The position numbers were made by a program, and so were the translations under genes. Source: a virus. Taken from it: a DNA stretch of 44,126 nucleotides. Location: IMG/VR virus record IMGVR_UViG_3300012984_000022, positions 1 to 44,126 of that record; one strand, written 5' to 3'. This document shows positions 1 to 7,874 of the stretch, piece by piece (the stretch's first letter is position 1; each line of letters opens with the position of its first letter). The notes below the pieces were generated by a model. The model had not been told where the DNA came from and searched no databases. It worked only from the letters and a program-made list of their open reading frames with translations.

Positions 1-2
1 CG

Positions 3-329
3 GCCAAGGATGAACCGGAGCTCGCAAATGAGTTCATTGATGCCATTTATGGAGAGACAGCAACAAGGAAGGGGCTTCCGAGAATGTACCGCGGCAAGAA
101 TACGCTTCCAGGGGTGATTGCCCTGTTTGGAGATACCGGACGTGACGAGCTGGCATCCAGGATGAAGTCCATGCGACAGTACGACACTGGCTCCTGCTCG
201 GAGTCATGTGAGGCGTTTCCCGAATTCTCACCGCGGGTGGAAGAGCAACTTGAGCGAGATGAACTGGATGGCGAAAGGAATGAGGTGCGTCTAACGGGCT
301 TTGAGGGAGAGCTCGACGAGAATTATTAA
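3..329 (+). CDS. PAPS reductase-like PP-loop protein, C-terminal part (5' end outside window)
   Basis: The frame is open from base 3 with no start codon and ends at TAA 327-329. The 108 visible residues are charged and end in an acidic tail (GELDENY). They match what should follow the N-terminal part at 43581-44126: the stretch AKDEPEL is typical of the region after the GNCxxC motif in phage PAPS-reductase-like proteins (recalled, not searched). So the gene spans the window ends. Direct joining of the ends would put the two parts out of frame, and the second Cys of the motif is in neither part, so a short segment is missing. Role: probable PP-loop ATPase; substrate unknown. Confidence 0.75.
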   Translation, partial: AKDEPELANEFIDAIYGETATRKGLPRMYRGKNTLPGVIALFGDTGRDELASRMKSMRQYDTGSCSESCEAFPEFSPRVEEQLERDELDGERNEVRLTGFEGELDENY

Positions 330-331
330 TG

Positions 332-352
332 AAAGCCCCTCCAGGGGGCTTT
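332..352. terminator. bidirectional rho-independent terminator
   Basis: AAAGCCCC pairs with GGGGCTTT around a short loop. It separates the rightward PAPS-reductase-like gene from the leftward MuF gene, whose stop codon lies inside the 3' arm, so it can serve both convergent units. Confidence 0.75.
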
Positions 353-1394
353 ATCTTTCACCAAGGTATTGCGCCACGCGACTGTCCAGCGCACTCATTT
401 CTTTCAGTGTCATCGGCCTACCGAAGCCGTCAATGGATATTGACCTGAACTCCTCCGGTGTCACGCCGCTATTGCGAAATATCTTACCACGTACCGGGCC
501 GAGCGCCTCATCCTGGAACCAGGCTGGCTGTTGCTTCAGGAATTCGTAGTATGTCGTATCGGCGTTAACCTGTTCGCCACCATCCGCACCTTTAGCTGCT
601 CGCTTGGCTCCTTTATCCAGGAAGTCGAATTCTGAGCTGATAACCGGTGCTGTAGTGGTCCTGCAATTGGGATGGAATGGTGGCAGTGGACCCTTGCCGA
701 TTTCGTACTTCTGCCCATCAAGGCCGCGACATATTGTTGATGTCCTGCTATCCAAGGTGGCAACAATCTCATACTTCTCAATGATGTCGCTATTCTTCTC
801 GTAGGTCTGCTTGCGCGCCTCGTTGGACACGTGCGCCAGGGCCGTACGCACCGTTGTCATGGCATTGCGCTGAGACACATCGGCCAGGCCGCCAGCACCG
901 ACGACGCTTTTCACAATCTGCCTGGTCGTCAGGCCCTGCACAAATCCCGAGCGAACTCCGGTAGTAAGGCGCTGAACCTCAGATTCTGTCCAGTTGCTCA
1001 GCAGGCTATTGAAGTCAACTGGCTTATCGCTCAGGGCGAGCGGCTCAAACTTAACCGCAGACCAGACCTGTTCTGGTGACGGTGTCGTGAAGTTCGCATC
1101 CACATTATCGGCAAGCGTTTTGACATTCCAGTCAGCCTCATACTTTGCCAACTCCTGTAGGTCCTCCAGCAGAACGTCATTCCAGTCACCAGCGATACCG
1201 CGCAAGGCAGCGTCAAGGTCGCGAAGCATCTTGTTCAGGCGCGCAGCGGTGCGGCTGTCATCGCCGAACTTCAGCACCTCATCGCGGATTTCATCACGCA
1301 TCTGCTGGATGAATGGAACAACAAGGCCAGCCTCATGCGAGGCCGTGCGCTGGAGCCAGATTTGATGGCTGATGTATGATTCGAGGAGGCTCAT
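351..1394 (-). CDS. MuF-like minor head / head morphogenesis protein
   Basis: 347 aa. It follows small terminase, large terminase and portal in the same direction, the usual place for a Mu gpF-like protein. The second half carries the family signature: around residues 220-255 there is STICRGLDGQ followed by PPFHPNCRTTTAP, the Cys and HPNCR motif of phage MuF domains. Such proteins bind the portal and are packaged in the head; some are ejected with the DNA. No toxin or enzyme domain is obvious after the motif. The ATG is preceded by only a weak GGA at about 8 nt, so translation may depend on coupling or a weak site. This is the last gene of the packaging block. Confidence 0.85.
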   Translation of the reverse strand: MSLLESYISHQIWLQRTASHEAGLVVPFIQQMRDEIRDEVLKFGDDSRTAARLNKMLRDLDAALRGIAGDWNDVLLEDLQELAKYEADWNVKTLADNVDANFTTPSPEQVWSAVKFEPLALSDKPVDFNSLLSNWTESEVQRLTTGVRSGFVQGLTTRQIVKSVVGAGGLADVSQRNAMTTVRTALAHVSNEARKQTYEKNSDIIEKYEIVATLDSRTSTICRGLDGQKYEIGKGPLPPFHPNCRTTTAPVISSEFDFLDKGAKRAAKGADGGEQVNADTTYYEFLKQQPAWFQDEALGPVRGKIFRNSGVTPEEFRSISIDGFGRPMTLKEMSALDSRVAQYLGER

Positions 1395-1406
1395 TGTGAT
1401 TTTCCA

Positions 1407-1444
1407 AACAAATTAGTTGCAATCAAGCTGGATTGTGTTAATCT
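1407..1444 (+). promoter_or_regulatory. sigma70-like promoter with the repeated AACAAATTAGTTGCAA element
   Basis: AACAAATTAG lies directly before TTGCAA (1417-1422, -35). A 16-nt spacer leads to TAATCT (1439-1444, -10). It reads right, toward the two small genes at 1482-1840. It belongs to a family of near-identical promoters in this window. Confidence 0.75.
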
Positions 1445-1481
1445 TACTACATCGAAACGAAATGCACACAGGAAAGAAGAA

Positions 1482-1634
1482 ATGAAAAACAAAGTTGAAG
1501 CGCTGCTGATTAAATGGGGTAACAACCAGGACGAAGTAAAAGCAATGATGGATAAATGGTTCGAAGTAATCTACGGCGGCAACAAAGACGAAAGACCGAG
1601 CTACATCGCCAACATGATCAGGACTGCATGGTGA
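1482..1634 (+). CDS. small hypothetical protein (50 aa)
   Basis: The ATG has a good ribosome site (AGGAAAG, 5-6 nt) and sits about 40 nt after the promoter. The 50-residue product is charged, begins MKNKVEALLIKWG and is rich in Lys, Glu and Trp. It looks like a soluble helical protein with no recognised domain. Its TGA overlaps the next ATG (TGATG), a sign of translational coupling. Function unknown; probably an early accessory gene inserted between the MuF and portal genes on the opposite strand. Confidence 0.7.
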   Translation: MKNKVEALLIKWGNNQDEVKAMMDKWFEVIYGGNKDERPSYIANMIRTAW

Positions 1635-1840
1635 TGAAAACTGAAAATGTTCACATAAGCAAAATCACGGTGGGGGACACCGTGATACATAACGGAGAGA
1701 TGCGTACAGTATGCCGTAGGGCATTCAGCCGTGATTCTTTTGTTGGCCTGATGCTGTGGGGTGATAGCTACAATCTGGGCAGAAAGCTAATTGAGCGAGT
1801 CAAATTCAATAGGTTCTATCAAGGAAAACCAATAAAATAA
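1634..1840 (+). CDS. small hypothetical protein (68 aa)
   Basis: I start it at the ATG that overlaps the previous TGA; a longer reading from upstream would only be the out-of-frame shadow of the 50-aa gene. The product has a regular beta-like pattern (ISKITVGDTVIHNGEMRTV) resembling small SH3- or hedgehog-like barrels seen in many phage accessory proteins, and a basic C-terminus. No family recognised. A strong terminator follows immediately, so 1482-1840 is a self-contained two-gene cassette. Confidence 0.7.
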   Translation: MKTENVHISKITVGDTVIHNGEMRTVCRRAFSRDSFVGLMLWGDSYNLGRKLIERVKFNRFYQGKPIK

Positions 1841-1860
1841 AAGCCCCTTTCGGGGCTTTT
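1839..1860. terminator. bidirectional terminator
   Basis: AAAAGCCCC / GGGGCTTTT with a TTTC loop. It closes the rightward two-gene cassette and also lies just after the leftward portal gene (stop 1862-1864). Confidence 0.85.
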
Positions 1861-1861
1861 C

Positions 1862-3364
1862 TTATTGTTTCTGCTGGTCATTCGCATTCCCGCCATTCTG
1901 CTGGTCAGGCTGGTTCGCATTAGCCGGAATCTCACCGTTCACCTGAGCCGGACCCGCCGGAAGAGGAAGAGGATTGTTCTCAATCTTCTCCTTCATCTCA
2001 GCGTTAGTCCAGTTTGTCCACCCGCCACGGCGCATAGCTTCCCACATCGCTTCAGTTGGCACATAGCCAGCCTGAACCATAGCCATCCACTGCTGAGCTT
2101 CCTGTGGCGTCATCTGCTGGAGGAAGAATTCCATATTCAGCTTGAACTCAATGCCGGTAGTCGGCAGGCCTTTCATCTGGGCCACCCACTTCAGGCAATC
2201 TTCATAGGCCTTGCTGACGTTGCGCGCGATGGTTGCCATCACTGACGTATCAGCTCCGCGCTGCAGTCGTGCTGATTCTGCGGTGACCTGTTGTGTTGGC
2301 GTAATGAGCTGAGCGCCAATCTGTACGGCCTGCTGCTCTTTCTTGGCCAGTGCCAGGTCAAGCGCATTGGTAGCCTGAGCCTGAATGAGCTTGGCATCAC
2401 CGCCCGAGCCTACGTTAAGACCGCGCCGCGCACCGAACTTTACACCATTCGGGTTTAATGCCAGCCACTGCTCCGGGCTGATTTTCTCGCTCGGGGCAAT
2501 AACCAGCATGGCCTGGGACACCACAAAGAGATTCTCTTCGTTGTCGGCACTGTTACGGAAGTGGCCAATCTGCAGGTCTGACAGCGGAAGCAGCGGCGCG
2601 TCATCCACGGTAGAGTCGTTATTGCTGGCGCCGACGAACGTGAACGGGATTTCCCCCTTTGGCACGCCATTGAGCTGCGGGAAGAACTCCTGCACGCCAT
2701 CCTGCAATGTGCCGCCATTATCGAATTTATACACGCGCTGGCGGTAATTACCATCTTCATCGATGTCCAGGACGCGATACTGCTCGCCCTGTAGCGTACT
2801 GAACTCGTCAGGCGAGTCGTTGTACTCATACGGCTCACGCAGCACCACCATCTGGAACTTGTTCACTGAGCCGACGCGCTTCATCTTCCAGTTGATGACG
2901 TTCTCCGCTGTGTAGAAAGCGATAATTGGGTTTAGCTGCCCGGCATTCTGCTGCGCCATGGTGGCGACATCAACAGCTGGGGCATCAACCAGCAGGCCTC
3001 CGCGCCCTACGGAGTCAATCTCCATCAGTGTGTCCTGCACATGCTGCCACAGGCCAACGCCTGAGCCGTCAGCATCCTCAAGCAGATAATTGAGTGCATC
3101 CGGGATTTCCTGCTCAGGGTCCTTACGCATGACGCTACCGACCATGCCAGACAATGTGCGTTTAGTGAAGTTGTAGACGATGGCTCCATCGGCATATTCC
3201 CTCTGGCGAAGCGTGCCATATACAGGGTCATCTTCATTAGCGCCAACGTTTCGAAGGTATTTGGTCATATCGCCAGCGACGGCATGACGCACCTTTTCCC
3301 ACTTGCCATGGTTGGCAATGTAGTCTCGGTGCTGTGTTTTTACTGTGTCGAATCCGGTAGTCAT
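1862..3364 (-). CDS. portal protein (DUF4055-type)
   Basis: 500 aa, placed between large terminase and MuF. The N-terminal part, with KYLRNVGANEDDP and a following basic stretch on a helical scaffold, is like the DUF4055 phage portals; the C-terminus is a Gln/Asn/Pro-rich low-complexity tail (PANANQPDQQNGG), as often seen in portals. It would form the dodecameric ring at the capsid vertex through which terminase packs DNA and to which the tail connector binds. The ATG has GAGGGC upstream. Assignment rests on family memory plus gene order. Confidence 0.88.
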   Translation of the reverse strand: MTTGFDTVKTQHRDYIANHGKWEKVRHAVAGDMTKYLRNVGANEDDPVYGTLRQREYADGAIVYNFTKRTLSGMVGSVMRKDPEQEIPDALNYLLEDADGSGVGLWQHVQDTLMEIDSVGRGGLLVDAPAVDVATMAQQNAGQLNPIIAFYTAENVINWKMKRVGSVNKFQMVVLREPYEYNDSPDEFSTLQGEQYRVLDIDEDGNYRQRVYKFDNGGTLQDGVQEFFPQLNGVPKGEIPFTFVGASNNDSTVDDAPLLPLSDLQIGHFRNSADNEENLFVVSQAMLVIAPSEKISPEQWLALNPNGVKFGARRGLNVGSGGDAKLIQAQATNALDLALAKKEQQAVQIGAQLITPTQQVTAESARLQRGADTSVMATIARNVSKAYEDCLKWVAQMKGLPTTGIEFKLNMEFFLQQMTPQEAQQWMAMVQAGYVPTEAMWEAMRRGGWTNWTNAEMKEKIENNPLPLPAGPAQVNGEIPANANQPDQQNGGNANDQQKQ

Positions 3365-3374
3365 CTTGCCCTCG

Positions 3375-4646
3375 CTATAATGCGAATGAGATAGGAATAT
3401 TAAGAACTGGCTTCATTATAGGCATTTCATAGGCTATTGGATACCCAAGGGCATCTGCCATATGGTCGATTACGCCATTCTTCTCTGGCTCGCCGTTGTC
3501 GTCGTATGCCTGCTGCTCCAGCGTGCGCGAGACGTTAGGGCATGCATGGTCGTTGATGAGCAGCAATCCCTTCTCAAATGCGGTATTGACAGAAAGAATC
3601 CTGTCCTTCACTGCCGGGTTGCTGGCGTTAACTCTCACCTCAAAGCCTGCCTGTTGGAACATGGCGATATCAGAGGTGGACGCCTGGTTGCTTTTTCGGT
3701 TCTTGCCGCTGGCGTCAGGGTAGACAATAATGCGATGGCCGTTATTCTTCCAGCGCTCCGTGATGACGCGGATAACGTCAGGTGTATCGAACAGGTCAAC
3801 CAGCTCTGCCACCGCGTGCCACTCCTTCCCGCGCTGCACGTATACCGTTGATGCCATTTTGCCAACATTGAAGTCCTGTCCGATGTAGAGTGGCTCATTG
3901 GGTTGTATTGTTTCACGGCTTCTGCACTGCTGGCGTTTGTATGCGTAGTACACGGTGCCGGATGTCAGGTTGACGAACTGCCCATTGATATACGCCTCAA
4001 TAAGCGAGCCAGGGTAACTATCTCTGAGCGCCTGAACATAATCATCAGGCAGGAACGGGTTAGACAAAGTACTTGCCTGAATCATCTCGTATCCAGGCCT
4101 TCTGTTCACCACCCACCTGTCATGCACAAACCTGAACCCCTCCGGGGTAGTGAACACGGAAACGGTATTTAGCGGCTTATTGCTTATGGGCTTGTAAGTG
4201 TCAGGCTTCTGTCTATTTCGGGCTATAATCTTCACCCATGCGTCAGCTGCGTGCTGTGGCTTTAGGGTATCAAGCTCATCTATTTTAGCCCTGAATGACT
4301 CGTATCCAACAATCCTTGCTGGATTGTCAAGGGTTCTAAGGATAAAGTCACCCATCTGCCCGGTGCTGGTGTAGATTATGTTTTCGGCTTTGTTGTATTT
4401 ATATCTAACACCCCAATCAGTTAGCTTCTCCTGCATCCTCGGGGCCAGTATAAGTCTAACCAGGTCGTATGTTGGCTCGTACATTGCGACCATTGAATTA
4501 CTTCCGCCCTCAAGGCTATCAAGGAGGGCTGAATTGCACATGACCTCCGACTTTCCGGTGCCAAACCCAGCAACGAAGGCTGGAAACTTGCAGTCCATCC
4601 CAAGGAATTCAGCCTGTGGCTCAGTTGCCGTTATCTTTATTTGCAC
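3375..4646 (-). CDS. terL: terminase large subunit
   Basis: About 423 aa. The N-terminal ATPase has a Walker A (GFGTGKSE, about residues 29-36) and a Walker B-like segment ending IDELD near residue 128. The C-terminal RNase H-like nuclease shows GQDFNVGK near residue 245, YPDASGK near 310 and the closing acidic motif IDHMADALGYP. It cuts and translocates phage DNA into the prohead. I choose the GTG at 4646 because GGAGG lies 6 nt before it; two TTG codons upstream are too close to that site. The start overlaps the end of terS. Phages of this class usually package by a headful mechanism, which would fit the permuted ends (inference). Confidence 0.92.
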   Translation of the reverse strand: MQIKITATEPQAEFLGMDCKFPAFVAGFGTGKSEVMCNSALLDSLEGGSNSMVAMYEPTYDLVRLILAPRMQEKLTDWGVRYKYNKAENIIYTSTGQMGDFILRTLDNPARIVGYESFRAKIDELDTLKPQHAADAWVKIIARNRQKPDTYKPISNKPLNTVSVFTTPEGFRFVHDRWVVNRRPGYEMIQASTLSNPFLPDDYVQALRDSYPGSLIEAYINGQFVNLTSGTVYYAYKRQQCRSRETIQPNEPLYIGQDFNVGKMASTVYVQRGKEWHAVAELVDLFDTPDVIRVITERWKNNGHRIIVYPDASGKNRKSNQASTSDIAMFQQAGFEVRVNASNPAVKDRILSVNTAFEKGLLLINDHACPNVSRTLEQQAYDDNGEPEKNGVIDHMADALGYPIAYEMPIMKPVLNIPISFAL

Positions 4647-5187
4647 CAACAACCTCCACAGTTATGTTTGTGATAGGCTGACTCTTCTCTGAGCCATCAT
4701 CTTTAACAAAGGCATTGACGCTGATGTGCTTGCCGAGCAACTCAAGATTTCTAAGCTTGTCAGGCCACTTAATCTTTTCGATTATCATCTCAATAGGCTC
4801 ATCCTTCCCTTGAATGATCTTTTTGATGTCAACTCCGGAAATGGAAGTTCTCCATGCCTTTGGCCATTCAAATAGCGGCTTAAATGCGCTCATATCACTT
4901 TCCAGAATGTCTAGGATGTCCAAGTCATCTATCTCTTTAAAGCGCCTTAGAACGTATCCAGCATCGATTCTGAACTCTTTTTCAGCCACTTCCATCTTGA
5001 CAGCTTGAAGTTCAGCAATCCTTAGCGATATTTTAGCGTGATTAAATAGCTTATCAGCATCAACTGACTGAGCAGCGCTTGTCATCTTTGTGCTGTACCC
5101 GGCCGCCTTTCTTGCGGCGACCTTATCGCCGCCATTACGCACAACCTCTTGTGCGAATGCCTCTTGTCGCGCGTTTAAAATAATCAT
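4621..5187 (-). CDS. terS: terminase small subunit (Terminase_2 type)
   Basis: 188 aa. The N-terminus has the Terminase_2 pattern: LNARQEAFAQEVVRNGGDKV, then AARKAAGYS, a helix-turn-helix that recognises the packaging site. The middle contains a long helix and the repeated D/L segment DDLDILDILESD. It overlaps terL by 26 nt, consistent with coupled synthesis of the two subunits. It is first in the packaging block. The upstream 70 nt contain a TATATT but no convincing -35. Confidence 0.88.
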   Translation of the reverse strand: MIILNARQEAFAQEVVRNGGDKVAARKAAGYSTKMTSAAQSVDADKLFNHAKISLRIAELQAVKMEVAEKEFRIDAGYVLRRFKEIDDLDILDILESDMSAFKPLFEWPKAWRTSISGVDIKKIIQGKDEPIEMIIEKIKWPDKLRNLELLGKHISVNAFVKDDGSEKSQPITNITVEVVGANKDNGN

Positions 5188-5264
5188 ATCTTTGCCCCAG
5201 GCAATTGATAGCGTCGGCCCTACCGACAGATATGAAACAATATAACATTAAAGTTGCGGAAATG

Positions 5265-5289
5265 AAAAAGCCCCGGATTGGGGCTTTTT
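5265..5289. terminator. bidirectional rho-independent terminator
   Basis: AAAAAGCCCC and GGGGCTTTTT form a 10-bp stem around a 5-nt loop. It ends the leftward accessory operon (last gene stops at 5291) before the terminase block. Confidence 0.88.
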
Positions 5290-5290
5290 G

Positions 5291-5467
5291 TTATATTTGG
5301 ATTACCTTCCCGACACTGACGGATTCTGCCTCCTCAAGCGTTCTGCACATTATCTCTGTTTTGCTTTCACGCCCATAAGCGGTAACCTTTACGTCAACCC
5401 AGAAGCGCCCATAAAGATGATACGGATTTGATAGTATTTCAATAACCTTCGCGTCTATTAGGTTCAC
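5291..5467 (-). CDS. small hypothetical protein (about 58 aa)
   Basis: Last gene of the leftward accessory run. The product is beta-rich (YGRFWVDVKVTAYGRES) with no family I recognise. Three in-frame GTG codons (5485, 5473, 5467) are possible starts; AGAGGGGG lies 5 nt before the one at 5467, which decides the choice, but 5485 cannot be excluded. A strong terminator follows the stop. Confidence 0.6.
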   Translation of the reverse strand: MNLIDAKVIEILSNPYHLYGRFWVDVKVTAYGRESKTEIMCRTLEEAESVSVGKVIQI

Positions 5468-5503
5468 ATTCACCCCCTCTGCCACTTCATCGCGGCGTCT
5501 AAT

Positions 5504-5824
5504 TCAGTTTCTGATAACCCCGATTGATAACAGAGCGAATGCGGCCCCCATGGCCATAAGCCACCCGCTGCTAAATACCATCACCGTAAAGCAGAAAGCT
5601 TTTGATAACTCTGACTGCTCTTTCTTCTTTGTCGGTACAGAATTCATATCAGTCTGACTCTCCAGCTTCGCTATGTGTTGATTGGCGTTTGTGAGCTCCT
5701 GCGTCAACTGAGAAACCTTGGCGGCCAGCTTATCGACCGTCTTTTTGTGACCCTTTGCGTTTGCGCGGAGCTGGTCGATGGTTTGTCGCAACTGAATCTC
5801 TGTTGCTGTTAATAATTCGCTCAT
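5504..5824 (-). CDS. coiled-coil protein with C-terminal membrane anchor (106 aa)
   Basis: Residues about 5-70 form a heptad-like coiled coil (LRQTIDQLRANAKG, KLAAKVSQLTQEL). The last 30 residues are a hydrophobic helix (WLMAMGAAFALLSIGVI) that should span the inner membrane, tail-anchored with the coil in the cytoplasm. The ATG at 5824 has AGGG 6 nt upstream; the longer reading lacks a site. Topology resembles small phage exclusion or membrane-associated proteins, but no function is assigned. Confidence 0.65.
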   Translation of the reverse strand: MSELLTATEIQLRQTIDQLRANAKGHKKTVDKLAAKVSQLTQELTNANQHIAKLESQTDMNSVPTKKKEQSELSKAFCFTVMVFSSGWLMAMGAAFALLSIGVIRN

Positions 5825-5832
5825 ACCTAACC

Positions 5833-6030
5833 CTAAATAACCTTGTTGAATACTTCGTTCATGTCGGCCCAGCGCTTTGTCGACGTTCCACATTTAACCT
5901 TCGTGGCAGTGAACGTGACGATACCTTCCGCCATGACCATGTGCACATCGCTGACCTTAATGCGGCCTTCAATGGTGAAAACTTCATCGCCGTCGTTAAG
6001 GAGGCATGCTTTTGTTCCTATGGTAATCAT
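5833..6030 (-). CDS. small hypothetical protein (65 aa)
   Basis: Starts at ATG 6030, two bases after the previous TGA, with a GGTGG-type site. The N-terminus MITIGTKACLLNDGDEVFTI looks like a small beta barrel. Not recognised. The longer reading upstream is the shadow of the preceding gene. Confidence 0.6.
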   Translation of the reverse strand: MITIGTKACLLNDGDEVFTIEGRIKVSDVHMVMAEGIVTFTATKVKCGTSTKRWADMNEVFNKVI

Positions 6031-6032
6031 AT

Positions 6033-6287
6033 TCAGTCCACCATGTGCGCGTGTTGGTCGTCTTCGCCCGGTACGCGCGTTGCTCCGCATTCGCACAGGC
6101 TCCATGATTTCTCCATTCCCAGCTCGCGCACCTGAATCCAATCGTGCTCGTGCTTATCGTCCGGTATCAGGTCGATGAGCATGCGATACGCCTTGAGCTG
6201 GTATTCCTCGTTCAGCGACAGGTCGCCGTAACTCTCCAGGCGGCCGATATTCTCGGCCAGGGATTCTTTAGTTACTTTGGTGGTCAT
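6033..6287 (-). CDS. hypothetical protein with putative metal-binding C-terminus (84 aa)
   Basis: The N-terminal half is helical (ENIGRLESYGDLSLNEEYQL), like small phage proteins of the Ea-type accessory set. The C-terminal half has HEHDW, CECG and a terminal HAH, a plausible but unproven zinc site. GAGGTATTTAAATG provides the ribosome site. ATGA overlap with the upstream gene indicates coupling. Confidence 0.65.
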   Translation of the reverse strand: MTTKVTKESLAENIGRLESYGDLSLNEEYQLKAYRMLIDLIPDDKHEHDWIQVRELGMEKSWSLCECGATRVPGEDDQHAHMVD

Positions 6288-6535
6288 TTAAATACCTCAC
6301 CGCAATCAGGGCATTTAGCCAGTCCGGTTGGAGTCCATAAAGCACGAGCATGGCCGCAGTGTTTATTCAGATTGTACTGATTAACAATCTCCCTGCGCGC
6401 CTCCTGTGCTTTAGTCAGCTCTGCTTCCAGTGTGGCTATGTGCTCGTCCCACTGCTGAAGTTTGTGCTCGCCTTCGAAGCGGTCGTAACAACCGGCAGCG
6501 GCGATGCTGGCGGCTTCGTATTCCTGGTTAGTCAT
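6284..6535 (-). CDS. small zinc-ribbon protein (83 aa)
   Basis: A helical, Gln/Glu-rich N-terminus (coiled coil about residues 25-55) is followed by CGH at about 61 and CPDCG near the C-terminus, a short treble-clef or zinc-ribbon-like arrangement. Overlaps both neighbours by ATGA. Function unknown; typical small early phage protein. Confidence 0.65.
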   Translation of the reverse strand: MTNQEYEAASIAAAGCYDRFEGEHKLQQWDEHIATLEAELTKAQEARREIVNQYNLNKHCGHARALWTPTGLAKCPDCGEVFK

Positions 6536-6630
6536 AACAACCCCGAGTATTTAGCGAAACAGTAATAAGATAATCCTAAAAGGCACGTTATTAATGCGAG
6601 CATAAATATTTCAAATACGGTGTATTTCAT
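6532..6630 (-). CDS. 32-aa single-pass membrane microprotein
   Basis: MKYTVFEIFMLALITCLLGL starts a hydrophobic helix that fills most of the 32 residues. The ATG is preceded by GGAGAG at 6 nt and follows the promoter at 6662-6689. Its stop overlaps the next start (ATGA). It is the first gene of this transcription unit. A position right after the promoter with a canonical ribosome site makes it likely real despite its size. Confidence 0.65.
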   Translation of the reverse strand: MKYTVFEIFMLALITCLLGLSYYCFAKYSGLL

Positions 6631-6661
6631 TTCCGTCTCTCCATCAATAAACAATAGGGTA

Positions 6662-6700
6662 AGCATAACATCACTCACCCTATTTGCAACTAATTTGTTT
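6662..6700 (-). promoter_or_regulatory. promoter with the AACAAATTAGTTGCAA element
   Basis: On the minus strand: AAACAAATTAG, then TTGCAA (6684-6689), 16-nt spacer, TATGCT (6662-6667). It drives 6630 to 5291. The TAG of the element is also the stop codon of the 26-aa gene at 6690-6770. Confidence 0.8.
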
Positions 6701-6770
6701 GATAAATGCTGGCTATCGCATCAAGAATGTACGGTATTGATATCAGTCCGATGAACAGGATGTTGTTCAT
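6690..6770 (-). CDS. 26-aa hydrophobic microprotein
   Basis: Begins MNNILFIGLISIPYILDAIA, a single membrane helix. The ATG has GAGG 5 nt upstream. Its last codons and TAG form the conserved promoter element of the next unit. Too short for certainty, but the ribosome site, hydrophobic pattern and tight packing support translation. Confidence 0.5.
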   Translation of the reverse strand: MNNILFIGLISIPYILDAIASIYQTN

Positions 6771-6799
6771 GTGTGCCTCATTGTTATGCGTCGAATGGG

Positions 6800-6976
6800 T
6801 TAGGCATTCCGCTTCTCCTTTGGCGGGGCATCCATCATGACGCGCTCCATGCGACGTCCGCACGCCAGGCGAACTTTGCGAGCAGCCTTCTCGATTGCAA
6901 GAGCTGGCTTTCCTACTAATTTGCAGAAAATCAGATTCGGCAGCACCACAGTGATTACGTAGCGGTTGAAGGTCAC
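6800..6976 (-). CDS. small basic hypothetical protein (58 aa), GTG start
   Basis: GTG at 6976 overlaps the TGA of the upstream gene (GTGA) and is preceded by AGGAGG at 7 nt, an ideal site. The N-terminal 20 residues are moderately hydrophobic (MTFNRYVITVVLPNLIF); the rest is strongly basic with many Arg and Lys. Possibly membrane- or nucleic-acid-associated. No family recognised. Confidence 0.65.
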   Translation of the reverse strand: MTFNRYVITVVLPNLIFCKLVGKPALAIEKAARKVRLACGRRMERVMMDAPPKEKRNA

Positions 6977-7581
6977 GACTTCACCTCCTGCTGCGGTGCT
7001 GCTGGCTGAATTACCTCCTGCATGGTGCGGCTTAATTGCTCTCGTAACTGCTGACAGCCATGATACTTAACCGCAGTATCACGCAGGCTATTCACAAGCT
7101 CGCGGTAAACATGTGGTGGCAACTTGTAAGCCGTCGCTACAGGCTCGGCACCCTGAAGCATGGCGGCGCGGCAGGAGTTGTATACAAACTCCTCCGCTCT
7201 GGCGATAGCGTCATCATCCGCAGCACCATAATCAACAAGGCGCTGAACGATGCATTTCGTTAACGCGCCTAAGTCAGCCACGGATACCGGCGCTGGCGGG
7301 GCGGTGTAGAGCGGAGCGATATTTCTTTCCAGGTCGGTAATTACGCTCCATACCGGAATAGACTCAATACCCTGCTTAGCCATATCTCGGTAACTGTCTG
7401 CATAGGCCAGCACCGGATTTCGCCCTGACCCCTCCGCTTCGAGCGATGCCAGCGCGATAGCAAACAATTCGTTATCCATCGCCAGTCCATCAGCGTCCGG
7501 GTCCCTACTGATGCGGAATTTATTGATTGCAGTTACCTGGTTGATGCGGGAGATCAACTGCTCTTTGGTGAATGTGGTCAT
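6973..7581 (-). CDS. Ea22-like accessory protein (202 aa)
   Basis: Contains the linker ERNIAPLYTAPPAPV near residue 90, which recurs in lambdoid Ea22/Ead-type proteins, as do the helical N-terminus and the DNELFAIALASLEAEG segment (family memory). These are modular, frequently exchanged proteins of early accessory operons with no settled function. Overlaps the next gene by ATGA. Confidence 0.65.
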   Translation of the reverse strand: MTTFTKEQLISRINQVTAINKFRISRDPDADGLAMDNELFAIALASLEAEGSGRNPVLAYADSYRDMAKQGIESIPVWSVITDLERNIAPLYTAPPAPVSVADLGALTKCIVQRLVDYGAADDDAIARAEEFVYNSCRAAMLQGAEPVATAYKLPPHVYRELVNSLRDTAVKYHGCQQLREQLSRTMQEVIQPAAPQQEVKS

Positions 7582-7874
7582 GATGCCTTTCCTTTACCGG
7601 CTGCGGCGCGCCTTGCATATTTGAATCCAGATCGGAACGCATCAGAAAGTTGGCTATGGCCGTCAACCTTAAGCCTATGAACTTGAAGAGCTGCATTTAA
7701 TTCTTCGTCGCTGACCTCTCCAGTCCAATCCGGTGCCTCAAGCTCAGCAATCCGCTTCTCTGCGGCTTCCAGCTCATCCAGCAGCGCCAGCGCTAACTTC
7801 CGCAGGTGGGCATTATTCCCGATCGCCGGGTTCGATAACTCTTCACGTAAACCGCGTTTGTCGATGTTGCTCAT
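7578..7874 (-). CDS. hypothetical protein, Ea-type (98 aa)
   Basis: Helical protein with a coiled coil at about 20-50 (ALLDELEAAEKRIAELE), followed by a WTGEVSDEELN module and a C-terminus rich in Ala, Lys and Gly. This looks like the interchangeable segments of lambdoid accessory proteins. ATGA overlaps at both ends place it in a coupled string. Confidence 0.6.
   Translation of the reverse strand: MSNIDKRGLREELSNPAIGNNAHLRKLALALLDELEAAEKRIAELEAPDWTGEVSDEELNAALQVHRLKVDGHSQLSDAFRSGFKYARRAAAGKGKAS

Noticed and set aside
1556-1633. Longer start for the 68-aa gene
   Set aside because: The extra codons lie inside the 50-aa gene in another frame; TGATG at 1632-1636 marks the real start.
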